Below the pieces are notes generated by a model that had not been told where the DNA came from, ran no database searches, and saw only the letters and a list, made by a program, of their open reading frames with translations. A stretch of 64,000 bases of DNA from Oscheius tipulae. Lineage: Eukaryota; Nematoda; Chromadorea; Rhabditida; Rhabditidae. The stretch's first letter is position 1; every line of letters begins with the position of its first letter. Where the stretch lies: positions 7,812,001 to 7,876,000 of the forward strand of contig JASJZH010000004.1 of the NCBI GenBank assembly GCA_037178975.1, in the 5' to 3' direction. Positions 47,930 through 59,396 of the stretch are shown piece by piece. A program made the translations under genes and the position numbers.

Positions 47930-49431
47930 GCAGATGGATGACGAAGAAACCGTCCCCTCAATATTGCCGGAAGAAGTCAAAAAAGCCATCACAAAGCTGA
48001 AGAATAGCAAGTCTCCTGGACATGACAAGGTTACAAACGACATGCTGCTGGCTGCAAAAGACGTCATAGCTGCTCCTCTCTCTGTCATGTTTAACAAGAT
48101 CATTGAAGACGAAGAGACCCCTGAAACGCTAGCTGACTCTACGATCAAATTACTGTTCAAGAAGGGTAGCCCCCTGGAAACTAATAACTACCGGCCTATA
48201 GCTCTCATGTCCACAATCTACAAGGTACTGACGGCAATTATTGGACAGAGAATGTTGCAAACACTGGAGTTCAATCAGACAGGCAGGCTTCCGGAAAGGA
48301 TTTTCAACATCTCATCATATTCTGGTCGTAAACGAGCTCATCCAAAGAAGTCAAGAATACAATCTACCCCTCTTCTTAGTCGTCATCGATTACAAGAAGG
48401 CATTCGACACGATTGAGCATCCAGCCGTTTGGAAATCGCTCTACACACAAGGAGTTCCGGCCAAACTCATTCGTCTACTCAACAACATCTACATGTACGC
48501 CAAAGTCCAAGTCAACGCAGTTGGTGGGTCAGTCGAACGGGATGTCCATCGAGGAGTGAGACAAGGGGACACAATTTCGCCGGCCCTCTTTTCTGCCACC
48601 ATGGAGATAGTATTCAGAAGTCTGGACTGAGATGAAAAAGGTATTAACATCCAAGGCCAATGGCTCTCAAACCTCCGTTTTGCTGATGATATAGTATTGG
48701 TCTCTACTTCCGCTGCTGCAGCTGAACACATGCTTCAAGAACTATCCGATGCCAGCAAAACAGTAGGATTAGAATTGAAGATGGAAAAGACATTCGTTAT
48801 GTACAACAGACGACCAGCAGTTATCAAAGTAGAAGGAGTGAGGATCCAATACAAGACCGAAGCAATTTACTTGAGCCAAAGAATTTCGTTTGACAGGAAC
48901 CCAGCCCTTGAAATCTCAAGAAGGATCCGTGCTGCTTGGGAATGTTTCAACAAATTCCACCAACTTCTTACCAGCAGGACCGTTTTCATTCGACACAAGA
49001 GAAAAATCTTCATATCCTGTATTGAACCGGCCCTCCTTTATGCAAGCGAAACATGGACTCTTCGAGAACGGGACTGTACGAAACTAGTGATCGCTCAGAG
49101 AAGAATGCTCCGAAGATGTCTTGGTGTCACTTTGCTGGATAGGCGGACAAACAACTGGCTCATGGAAAGGACCAAAATCGCAGATGTTAGAGAGAGATGG
49201 GCCATAAGAAAATGGAACTTTGCAAGGAAAATATCATACGCGGACACATGGACGAGACGAGTGCTGAAATGGCGCCCTTGGAGAGCAATCAGACCATCAG
49301 GACGACCGAAACCCAGATGGAGTGACAGTTTCACAGGCGAAATGGGACAAAGTTGGATGCGAGTGGCTAGAGAAGATCAAGCCCAATGGAACCAGCATAG
49401 AATGCGACACGTGAACACGTTGAAATCGTAA
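47930..49431 (+). pseudogene. RTE reverse transcriptase region, copy 1
   Basis: NNYRPIALMSTIYKVL, FLVVIDYKKAFDTIEH, GVRQGDTISPALF and NLRFADDIVLV are reverse transcriptase motifs, the last with the catalytic Asp pair. The C-terminal ALLYASETWTLRERD and LRRCLGVTLLDRRTN segments are typical of RTE. A frameshift near 48300 and a TGA at 48628 break the frame. Confidence 0.88.
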
Positions 49432-49449
49432 TAAATAAATAAATAAATA

Positions 49450-49465
49450 AATTTCCTTCAACAGC
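49450..49465 (+). repeat. Target-site duplication, right copy
   Basis: Same 16 bases as 46498-46513, directly after the (AAAT)n tail. Confidence 0.8.
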
Positions 49466-49664
49466 ACGCAATGTATGTGGAATGAATATACGAGGCGTGG
49501 AAGTTCCCAGCAAGTATATAGCTCTGGAAACCATTTGAACTAGAGACATGAGCGGAAGGTAGCAGGCAGTTTTTTTTTAAATTCCAACTGAAAAACTATC
49601 GCACTTTTTTATTCGTGAAAGCCAGCTTTCAGGAAAGACAGCATGCTCATAGCTACTACTGGTC

Positions 49665-51103
49665 TTATCGGAAGTAGCCATTTTTCTGATTGTCACCCTC
49701 AGAAACCGGCGATATTCCCGATATTCTTGAGACAACACCAATTTTGCGGCGTCTGATGAGTCCCGAAACGCAGTACCAGGTCATCAAAGCTCCCACAAAC
49801 GGCTGAATGTAAATGGCGAAGATGAACACCTAGAAACGGGAGATTAGAAGAAATTCAAGCTTGTTGCCATTGAAGCAGAGAATTTTACATTGTTAATGTA
49901 TTCTGGTCCAAAGGGGGATAAACCGACTTTGTAGAGCAGATCGTTCATCTTGAAGAAAAGTGGTACAATGATAATACAAACCTTAACAACGAGTTTGGGC
50001 TATCAGTGATTGCGGGTCACCTTGAGCAATATTCCCTTAGAAATTTTCCGAATTCCATAGCGAACATCTGCTGAGTAAGCTTTGAGTGTACATTTCTTCA
50101 AGCTGTAGTACGAGTAATAGTTGACGAAAAGAACTAGAATGTAGAAAAGGACAGGGATAATCAAAGTATGAGCAAAAATGAAGGGCACATAGGAAAAGTC
50201 TGGATAAAAGGCTAGGTAGACGGCGAAGATACAGTAGTAAACCGGGGTGAAGATTAGAAGAAGAAAGAGAACGGCTTCGATCTTTTTATCCCTGGAAGTT
50301 GCAAGAATGTTCACCTTATATGATTTGCTATTGAAAGAGATCCACGAGAGTTACTTTTCGGGACGAAACCCGTTTGTTTCAATTCACCATTCAAATATTG
50401 AGTATTTGTTATAGTACAGTAAAAGTGCTGGTAGTACTCGGATTCGGCCATTGAAGATAACTCTTATTGACAATGATTGATCCATTATATTAAACGCGAG
50501 CCTATCTGTCGGTCTATACGTCACCGTGATTTGGATCAAGCCAATACAATACCCCGGACTTGAGCTCAGGGCAGTAAACGTCGCTTCACTGACTAGCGAG
50601 ATTGTAAAAGTGCGAGTGCTAGGCTTGGTGCATTTGAGTAAAACTTGCTGAACTGACCTTACAAAAATGTTTTTCCAATGCAGCGAAAATGCTGACGTGA
50701 TAAACATCTCCACATAATACCAATTTGTTATAAACGAAGCGAGGAGCTTCAAATATAACGTCTTGTGAAATATGATCATATAGTAAACCTGAAATTCTAC
50801 TTTTTTGTCCCAAACAATAGAGCTTGCCAAAATAAACAGAAAGGCGGCTATTGCCGAGATCGCAGAGCAGATACTCATAAAGATTATGATTCGTTGAAAG
50901 TTGTTCAATGGACAGGTTTTGGTGAGTAGACGATAGATGATGAATATGTAGATAGGGATCCCAAACACAAAAGAAAGAGTCGTGGGTATCCACTGCACCA
51001 AGTAAGCTTTCCACCAGTCCACGACATAAGTTTCAAAATCGACTTCGGTGATAGTCGCGCCGAATGAAGAGAGAATGACCCACAAAAAGTGAGTGAACCA
51101 CAT
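49665..51103 (-). CDS. Seven-helix chemoreceptor, class not assigned
   Basis: Starts MWFTHFLWVILSSFG at 51103, behind an ATTTATAG acceptor. Helices visible in order: IPTTLSFVFGIPIYIFIIY, FMSICSAISAIAAFLFILA, LLASFITNWYYVEMFITSAF, then VLFLLLIFTPVYYCIFAVY, FIFAHTLIIPVLFYILVLF, VCIIIVPLFFKM and VFIFAIYIQPFVGALMTWYC, giving seven. The tail ends QKNGYFR at 49665. Exons near 51103-50663, 50291-50015, about 49971-49888 and 49831-49665 are well supported. The 50290-50660 stretch between helices 3 and 4 is unresolved: one candidate exon needs a 23-nt intron. It looks like a nematode chemoreceptor, but it matches neither the Srx nor the Srh signatures well. Confidence 0.6.
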
Positions 51104-51695
51104 AAATCTATAAATTTTCCTGTTTCGAGTTTTTCAAAAACTTGACTAACAATAAGAAAGAGGAACCACTGAGCAAAAGGGAGTGAACCGAATGATTGAC
51201 TTTCAGTCTGCACCTGCTTAATCTAATGTCGGAAAAAGATCGGGAAATGAGTAAATTAGTTACGGTAATAATAAAGTAGGTCTTGAAAGCTGTTTCTTGC
51301 CCTCAGTGAGGAAGTTATCACTGGAAATTATAATCGGTGCACATATGCATGGGAAATTCATTAATACTGACATAAATAGCATAGCATCGACAAAAAGCAT
51401 CATTTTAACTAGCTGTTTTTTGGTTGAGACAGTTATAATTTTTCACGTTAGCGGCTGCTTCGTTTGCTCGCAGGCGTTTGGTCTTCAGTTCCGATTATAG
51501 TCAAGCTGAAAGAAAAATCAGGTGTTGCTCAATCTAGGATAACGTCCTGCTGTTGTAGACGTATCCCGGTAAGGCTTTTCAAGCCTAACTTCAAACTTCC
51601 TGCTGTTACTGGTTTAACAAAGTAGAAACAAACATTTATAAGCTAGGCGTCAATTGGTTACAGTTTGGCTATGAAGACACTTGCTTACATCGAAG
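51104..51695. other. Short intergenic spacer
   Basis: About 590 bases between receptor genes; no supported exon. Confidence 0.4.
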
Positions 51696-52906
51696 CTACA
51701 GGGCAGTCACAGTAAAATGTCTGATTGGTGGAAGCTTCTTCCGTTTTGCAAATATTCGATTACATAAGATCTCTTGTAACTTACTGCACATCAAAAAACG
51801 AGCTACTGCCTGTTTGTAGTCCTTGTGAGTCCAAATCATGGCAAATACCACACCAATGTCGGATAAACTCATCAAGAGAAAGAAGATATGCGACATTCCA
51901 GGCAGTGCAATACGAAGTGAGCAAAAGGTCAGAATACCGAAAGACGGAGTAGCAAACAGAGAGTACTGGACGATAGTTTGAATGATCAACGACTTGACAA
52001 GAGTGCGATGCTGATCCATGGTTGCCAGAGAGGTGATGTGTTTTCCCAGATGGAAAGATAGACGGTAGACAAGGATTCCCATGAAAATAGTGTTTACAGC
52101 TCCAAGACAGATGTAGTAGACCATAGCAATGAGAACGGAGTTCTCCTCGTCCCAAGCCATTATGAGTACGTTATCTGTCCACAAGTCTACGATTTGGTCG
52201 CAGACTTCCTTGAACACCTAAACAATCTAAATCCCTAAGTTGACACCCTCGTCCAATCGATCGGATAGGTCTACCACTGAAACTAAATACCTGATATCAC
52301 CAGATACCACTGACCCTCCCTGCACTCACCGAGCAAGACAATATTTTCATCTCAGTCTCATTGTGAGTTGTTGCCATGATGAAGTTATAAGGAAGCGGAA
52401 AGATTCCATTGAAAAACGCCGCACAGAAAATTATTGAATAATTTAGCCACCGCGGAAGAGGAAGTACAACATGATGACGGTAGAAGAAGAGGAACTCCGT
52501 GCTCATCGCGACGGCTAAAACTATCTTTATACACTAAAAAGAGGAGTACCTGTACTCAAAGCCAATTGAATCTGGATCTGTAGCCCGGCTGCAATACCAA
52601 ATTTTCTCAGAAAGCCGAGCGAAGCTCCTCCACAAAGCGGATAAGCAATAATAGGAGTCGTTCCCACGGCCGAGAAAAGCATACAGACATAGCTACTGAA
52701 AACCAGTTTATAACTTTATATCAGAGTTCTAACATCGTCAAGTTCAGTGTTAATAACATCCTATACGTTTTGAGCATTCCAGTTCCTTTAACCCTGTAAA
52801 TACAGAGCAAACCTGTAATGAAGGTAAGAGTAGAAATGATAGCAATAACATGCTGGAACCAAAAATACCAGCGAGGATTCGGATTATACTCGGTTAAGAA
52901 ACTCAT
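51696..52906 (-). CDS. Srh-like serpentine chemoreceptor
   Basis: Four exons that splice in frame: 52906-52734, 52695-52550, 52514-52330 and 52217-51696. The N-terminus MSFLTEYNPNPRWYFWFQHV followed by IISTLTFITGLLCIYRVKG fits Srh: short N-tail, TM1, then a basic turn and LLTLNLT. Later blocks: QIQLALSTAVAMSTEFLFFY with RHHVVLPLP (the E.RH motif after TM3) and the fifth-to-sixth helix region DQHRTLVKSLIIQTIVQY. Srh proteins are nematode sensory GPCRs. The end may be alternative: a GTAAGT-like donor lies near 51783 inside the last exon. It is the only intact member of a local family. Confidence 0.82.
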
Positions 52907-52959
52907 AGAATGACAATGAGCAGGTGGAAAAAATTCGAATGGGTACAGGTGTTAGTTGT

Positions 52960-53085
52960 CAAAGATTGTAGAGAAGGAACATCCCAATGGCAAAAAATAG
53001 TGTAGAAATGACGGCGATGATGTGGAGTATCCACTCACACCTTAGAGAGTATGGGTAGTATGTCGTAAGAAAGCTTGAATGATAA
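52960..53085 (-). pseudogene. Srh first-exon fragment
   Basis: The minus strand reads FLTTYYPYS then CEWILHIIAVISTLFFAIG, like the first exon of the Srh gene next door, but no further exons follow in order. Confidence 0.6.
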
Positions 53086-53429
53086 AATTTATATTGGGAC
53101 TAGAGAATTATGCAGTTTCCACCTGTCCGAATTATTAAGAACGTCAAATCAGATAAGATTCAAACGGTTCACTGGTGCACTTCTGATGTCGGTAATTTGT
53201 CAAAGGAACGCCCTTGTCAGGGGAGCCTCGGCATTCGATTGTGGGATAACTAAAAAAACGTTTCAGGCTCTATTTACTTTCAACTAGAATCGATGCTGTG
53301 TATTGACAGAGCCAGTGGAGTGTATGACTTGCGCACTATTGTGGATAGTAGTAGACTGCTTTACTTTTTCTGAAAGCTTAACTGTCCGTTTGTCTTAAAA
53401 GCTTGCTCACTGAAGCATCAAAGTAGTGC

Positions 53430-54362
53430 TCCTCGGTAGTCTGGGTGAGTCATTAACATTATCCAGACGGCTGCTGCGTCGAAGCATGCCATACTTATGT
53501 GAAAGACATGAGACATTCCTGCGGTTCTAAGCAATGTAATGCTGGTAACTGACCTGGAAGAGATATTTTCATAGTGCAGAATGTAATCAAACAGGCGGCT
53601 GGAAAGAATGTATTGGATAGCGGTCTAAATAGTTTTCAACGAGTTTCCACTGTTTGAACTGTTTACCTGTGCGACCAGGCTTTTAACAAGGGTTTTTATG
53701 CATTCTCACTGTAGCCGGGGAGAAAAGACTCTTTCTCAGCTTGAATATGAGACGGTAAGTGAAGAGTATCACAAATACAACAAGAGCTACTACGAGCAAC
53801 AGATAGTACATAAGAGCTAGGAAAACAATGATTCTCCTTTAGTTCGCTCATGAGCACGTACTCTGTCCAGTTGTCAGAAGTTTGCCCAGACAATTTCTGA
53901 ATTTCGCGGAGTGTCATATATGTATGTTACCCTTACCATCATTCTTCCAAATATAAATATGTCCAAAGGTAAAGGCGCAATTATGTTAAACGTACCCCAG
54001 AAAGCAAAAAAATGTGAAAGCGTTTGAAAAAAGGCGTAACCACATGATTACGGTAGAAGAACAACAACCATGTAGTGTTACCACATAAGGTAAAATCAAT
54101 CACTGTCATGGTACCGGTAGTTAGGCCAATTAGGCAGCTATAGCTGCTGAAAACATTGTTCGGTCAATTTTTTTTTCTCAAAATACTCACGCTGTCAAGT
54201 TGAGAATAAATAAACTCTTGTAAACCTTGTGCATAGAAGCAGTTTTGACCCGGAAGAGGCAAAAGACCCCTGTGGCAAAAGATACTGTAGAAATAACGGC
54301 AATAGTGTGGAGTGTCCATTCATACTACTGAGGATTTGGGTCGTAAGTTGTTAGAAAACTCA
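53430..54362 (-). pseudogene. Decayed Srh chemoreceptor
   Basis: From right to left: a first exon reading MSFLTTYDPNPQ then TAG, then HTIAVISTVSFATGVFCL and SLFILNLTA; a second block with GNTTWLLFFYRNHVVTPF; a third where the frame shifts after SDNWTEYVLMSELKE into LALMYYLLLVVALVVFV; and a last part with GMSHVFHISMACFDAAAVW. Order matches the intact Srh gene. The stop and frameshift make it a pseudogene. Confidence 0.75.
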
Positions 54363-55121
54363 TGAACACTTGTGTACACGTTTCCCAGTCGAACAGGAGC
54401 AAATATGCAGATTCCACCGGAAAGAGCCATGCAGATAAAAAAAAACATGACACTCTTGTGGTTTGGGTCGTTAGGCAAAGAATAAATGATATTCGGAGGG
54501 GGGATTACTAGACCGCAGAAGCCAAGCAATGAGACTGCGGGTGTGGTGAAGAGTGTATTGGACGCCGGCATGGAAAGTTTCCTAATTAGGTCAATCACAT
54601 ACAGCGGTTCACCTGAGCCATAAGACAATCACTGGAGACAGTATGTTTTTATTCGAGCTGAATAAAATATTATAAAAGTAGACTCCCAATGCTGCACAAA
54701 GACATATGTAATATATTAGAGCAAGCAAGGGGGCTAGATTTTCACTGGTGCTGATTATGAATGTGTAATCATCATCCCAGTAGTTGGGTATCTGAACACA
54801 CCTTTCCTGATAGTTCGGAATAAACATATGGTTACTATATGTAACACATAATCTTAACGTCGCAAGACATCTTTTCATTGCTGTCAAATCAGTTCTTAAG
54901 GACAACAAAAGATTGAATAATAAAGGTAGAATTCCTTCCATCGTGATGAAGAATCCCAGTGAATATTTCTCAAAGAGAACACTATTGACAAATAAGGCAT
55001 TTTCTACCTTTGATAAGCTTTCGACAAATCTTGCAAGCTTACTTTGAGGTCCCTTGGGATGACCGGTTGTTATTGTGTTAAATCCTTCTCCACTTTTCCT
55101 TGATCCGAAATTCCAATGCAT
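54363..55121 (-). pseudogene. Partial Srh receptor lacking a normal end
   Basis: A 55121-54629 frame gives a seven-helix-like N-terminal and middle part (YICLCAALGVYFYNILFS, ENLAPLLALIYY), joined by an intron to a helix region (LFTTPAVSLLGFCGLVI, VMFFFICMALSGGICIF). The end runs directly into the start of the next decayed copy (54362), so the last helix and tail appear truncated. The usual Srh first exon is not seen upstream. Likely a non-functional tandem relic. Confidence 0.55.
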
Positions 55122-55276
55122 CTTTCCTAACTTTTACCTTGCTTTGAAAAAAAGCGAAATCGTTATGATTGCAGCTACTTATCCAGAAAACGAAAGTGAA
55201 CTTTTTAAATGGAACATTTATTCAATAAACGCACATTTTTTACGGTTATTAGAAATCTCTCACAAACATTTTCTCC

Positions 55277-56175
55277 TCAGTACTTGAGCTCGTTTCCAGT
55301 GTGCTGTATGAAGCTGCCGTTGTGTTGTCCGTCAAGTTTGTAGATAGTCGGGACCATTTTGCTCACAGAATCTTCGACAGTCTGTGTCGCTTCAGGTCCA
55401 CCCATGTCGGTTTGACACCATCCAGGACACAAAGCCACGACGAGAATGTGGCTGTCAGTCAAGTCAAAGGACATTGTCTTGGTCAAAGAGTTGACGGCAG
55501 CCTTGCTCATTCGGTAAGCGAAAGACTTCTTGGGCCAAGAGCCAGTCGTTTGAAGACCCATGGATCCGAGGCCAGATGTGATATTGATGATGGATGCCTT
55601 GGAGGGGGAGACAGATTTTCCACCTTCTTTCAGTGCAGCGCGTTTAAGAAGGGGAATGAAGGTCTGAAATGAGAAGGTTCAACTAGGATGTCGTAAACAA
55701 TTAAAAGGGAGATCAAAAACAATACCTGGGAGACCACAGCCAGCGACACAACATTGGTGTTCAACTGTTGGAGAAGAACTCCTCTGTCTGGGTTCTGATC
55801 AGTTTCATAGTCCAAAAAGATTCCGGCATTGTTGACCAGCATATTCAGACCTTCCTCTCCCACAATTTTATCTATCTAAAACCTAGTTCAACGCATATTT
55901 CATTGAAAACCTACAATAGCATAAGCTCTCTGAATTTGGTCGTCCTTCGTCACGTCCATCTGGACAATTGTCAGTCTGCCATCTTCGATTTGGTTCAGTT
56001 CCTAAAGCATCGACAAGTATTGATAGAGAAAAAACGGTCTCACCTCAGCGCCATCGGGATGGCGGCAGGCAGCGATGACATGAACAATCTCGTGATTTTT
56101 GAGGAACTCCTTACAGAGTTGGAGTCCGATGCCTTTGCTTGCACCGGTCACCAGTACACTTCTGGGTGAATGCAT
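55277..56175 (-). CDS. Short-chain dehydrogenase/reductase, copy 1
   Basis: Four exons: 56175-56044, 56001-55915, 55875-55726 and 55663-55277. MHSPRSVLVTGASKGIGLQL carries the TGxxxGIG nucleotide loop. LVNNAGIF is the NNAG block. IINITSG supplies the catalytic Ser. SFAYRMSKAAVNSL has the YxxxK pair. ALCPGWCQTDMGG is the PGxxxT loop. The Asp/Val pattern after strand 2 does not settle NAD versus NADP. Nearest known types are C. elegans DHS or carbonyl-reductase-like SDRs. The ATG lies directly after TTTTCAG, suggesting a spliced leader. Copy 2 at 57.4-58.6 kb has the same strand and a similar protein, so they are tandem duplicates. Confidence 0.9.
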
Positions 56176-57363
56176 CTGAAAATTCCAATGTACAAAGTGG
56201 AATAAAAGGCAAGATAGGGTGACGATCGATTGACAGGCTGGGAAGGTCACAATAGTAACTTGTGGCAGGTAACCAAGGGCAGCCACAATCCGGTTCCGCA
56301 ATATACTGCCGTCAGACCACTAACCGAAAATGGGGCGGAATCATGTTTCAACAAGCATGAGAGTTTGGAAGAAAGGACGCGAGACCTTGAAATCGAAATT
56401 GCCAAAAGCTAGCGCAAAAAATGAGGCTTGCTTGGATTCCCGGAAATTTATACCAAGTTTGCAGAGAAGGCTCTTCCAAACCCTGTTTCTCATTACAACT
56501 TCCATTAAAAATATCTTGAAGTTAAACTATATGAAACTGTATAAATAAGGCGGATTATAATAAGACAAGAGTCTTTTGACTTCTGCAAAGCATCATTAAG
56601 CGTCATCGTGAGATGCAGTCCTGCTACGCCAACAAACATGTATCAAACAAACCAACTTTTTTTAAATATCGGTCAACAAGTTGTCAGCTAAGAAAATGTT
56701 AAACTGAAAAACGAGAGCCGAGAAATATGTGCGAGACAGGCAGAAGGGGGCACAAAGGCCAAAGAGTTTTCCTGGAAGGCTTGAGATAATATTGTTCTAG
56801 GGAAACCCTCCCTAGAAGCAATCAGAAAGAAGGTTAGAAGAATTCCTTTAACTCGGCTTAAATAGACCAAGGAAATGATGTCACGAAATGTTGCATTTAG
56901 TTCCTTATCACCACTTGCGAAATCTTCCAGAAGATGTAGATCAAATGGTTGTTTTGAAATCTATGCAGCGTGAGCCGAGGGAGATGATGTAAAAATGTTG
57001 CGAGAATCGATTCCAGTAGCGAAGGGACCCTCTCCCAAAAAGTGAATGGAAACGGGACACACTCGCCGCCACCCGTGCTCGAGACACAACCGGGCTTTAT
57101 CGCAAACCGATGTAAACAAAGAGGCGGCGCCTGGGAGCAGTGTGCTTTTGAGTTAAAACTCATAAAGCGTAAATAGGTACAAGATTATGCTCATATGCGT
57201 AACATCCTCTGACCTATGTACGCACCAAATCGGCATCAAATCCTATCTGTATGAAATCAGCAGAACAAGGTTTTAGATAAGAAACTCAATATTTTACCAG
57301 CTTGAGTCTTCATTGAACCGAACAAAACATAATTGAGACAAAATAGTGTTACAGTTCAATCGC
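56176..57363. other. Intergenic between the two SDR genes
   Basis: About 1.2 kb without a supported exon. Confidence 0.4.
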
Positions 57364-58631
57364 TTAGAAAGGAATAGCATCTCCACCACGTCGGTAGTAG
57401 CCTCCAGTGTGTGACTTGTTCAATGTGTGGAAGGTTTTGACCAGTGCTTCGGCAGACTCCTCGACCTGTAAAAGCCTATTCTCCGAGACCATTGTGCTCG
57501 ACTACAAGGTGTGACGTTTGACTGTCTTTTCTTTCTGATTGTATTGTCTTTTCCGTTTCGAAAAACAGTTGCGTTAGGACGTTCAATGCTGCTTACTTCT
57601 GTTCACAAATAATGAAAAGTAAAGACTTACGGTTATGGACGCTCTTGGTCCTCCCATATCGGTTGCCACCCATCCTGGACAGAAAGATGCAACAAGGATG
57701 TGCTGATCGAGCAGATCGATGGACAGCGTTTTGGCGAAAGAGTTCAGAGCAGACTGAAAATGGTTTACTCACTAATTTCGTACACTTTTCTTCCTGCTTT
57801 CTGTTAATGTTTGATAGCAGTATTTGCTCAAAGCGCAAGAAACAAATAAAAATTTTCAAATCAAATGACTTCAAAATAGAAAACAAACCTTGCTCATTCT
57901 ATAGGCCAAAGCTCCGAAACCACCGGATCCCGAAGTGTTGTCACCGATGGAACCGACACCGGACGAGATATTCAAAATGGCGGATCTGTTTATGGAGTAG
58001 TCGTCAGAAGAGACGGCCTTGGCGGACTTTTGAAGCAGAGGAAGGAAGATCTGTTGATAGAATTGTGAACATAGGGTTAAATTGTTCTACCTGTGTGAGA
58101 ATAACAACAGATACGGAGTTGGTGTTAATCTGACGGGTGACTTCGCCTCTGTTGATGTCCTTCTCGAGCCAGTAGGGCACATAGATTCCGGCATTGTTGA
58201 TCAGGACATTGAGACCAGCATCTCCGACAATTTTCTCAACCTGAAATATGCAAAGTTAGGTTGAACTGTTTTAGTTGATGCGCTGCAAATACTTGTCACC
58301 GAGCAACAAATTCAAGATGATTGCAACTACATTTCTTAGAATTCTAAAAATACATCACCCATTTTAAAAATTGAAAATTTGGATCGTCATAGCTCAATAC
58401 CACAAAAATTCTCACCTGAGTATAAGCCTTTCTGATCGATTCATCGTTGTCCACATCCAGAGCGACTAAAGTCAGCCTGGAGTCCTTGATTTCGTTCAGA
58501 TCCTTGGCATCTTCTGGTTTTCTGGCTGTGGCAATGAGATGCTTGATTCCGCTGTCTTTTAGAAGTTCCCTGACGAGTCCGAGCCCGATTCCGCGGTTAG
58601 CTCCAGTAACGAGAACGCTTCTTGGAGACAT
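57364..58631 (-). CDS. Short-chain dehydrogenase/reductase, copy 2
   Basis: Five exons: 58631-58416, 58240-58091, 58050-57889, 57753-57631 and 57465-57364. MSPRSVLVTGANRGIGLGLV has the TGxxxGIG loop, LINNAGIYVPY the NNAG block, AILNISSG the Ser and ALAYRMSKSALN the YxxxK pair. It ends GGYYRRGGDAIPF. It has one more intron than copy 1 (inside the C-terminal part, splitting the YxxxK exon from the PGW loop), while exons 1 and 2 end at similar places. Same SDR role; substrate unknown. Confidence 0.9.
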
Positions 58632-58911
58632 TTTTCTACAAACGCGGTAGTATTGAATTTGAAACAGTAATTCAAGAAAGAAACGAGAGTGACAAATCCC
58701 TAGTGAAAATGGCTTATTTAAGCGGAGGGGCAAGATTGTGCTGACAAAGCTGCTGTTAGAATGACTGGAGGTGAGATCAAATATCGCGAAAGGTCCGAAT
58801 TGTCAGCATTTCTGGCAAGGGAGGATGCGGTCGTGTGACTAGTGGTCTGTGCGACAACAAAATAAGGCAAACAAATCGATGACAGCAGGGTCAGAAAATA
58901 GGAGAAGACGA

Positions 58912-58992
58912 GTTGGTAATACTTCGGCAGGCAACACGCTTCATTCAAAATTTTCCCCGCGCAATTTCGTTTTTGGCGCGGATTCAATTTTT
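58912..58992 (+). repeat. Small foldback element, left arm
   Basis: TAATACTTCGGCAGGCAACA and the following 60 bases recur reverse-complemented at 59128-59212 with roughly 85% identity by eye. Confidence 0.7.
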
Positions 58993-59127
58993 TGAAAAAC
59001 AACCTGCATGTCATCTTTCTAGAAGCGTCACATCGTTTTACTGGCAAAAGAACGATAAACAGAGACAGTACATGGAAAAATTGCAGAAATGAGCGACAAA
59101 ACTGGGAAAAACTTGAAAATAATTAAA

Positions 59128-59212
59128 AATAAAATTGAATTCGCGCCAAAAACGAAACTGCGCGCGAAAAAGTTTGAATGAAACTTGTTGCCTGCCGAAG
59201 TATTAGTTACGA
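59128..59212 (-). repeat. Small foldback element, right arm
   Basis: Reverse-complement partner of 58912-58992, about 135 bases away. The pair looks like a MITE-type or hairpin element. No transposase in between. Confidence 0.7.
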
Positions 59213-59396
59213 GTTAACTTTTTCTTTCCAGACCTGGGGAGTGGAGTATACCACCGGCCTAATCGACCACTTTACAAATCGTTGAAAAATTTAAAAATGA
59301 CTGAATGCATCCTAAAATGTCCCATACGCTTTTGGCACTCTAAATGGTCAAACTCATCAATATTTCAGAACGGATAAGCGGAAAAGCTGTGTAACT

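Larger units (their letters stand above)
46514..49449 (+). mobile_element. Full-length but broken RTE-type LINE, copy 1
   Basis: A 2.9-kb non-LTR retrotransposon bounded by a 16-bp target-site duplication and ending in an (AAAT)n tail (about 49430-49452), typical of RTE elements. It codes for an APE-type endonuclease followed by a reverse transcriptase and a C-terminal domain. A TAA at 46843, a TGA at 48628 and at least two frameshifts (near 47600 and 48290-48360) make it inactive. The presence of an intact 5' boundary shows it was inserted full-length. Confidence 0.88.
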
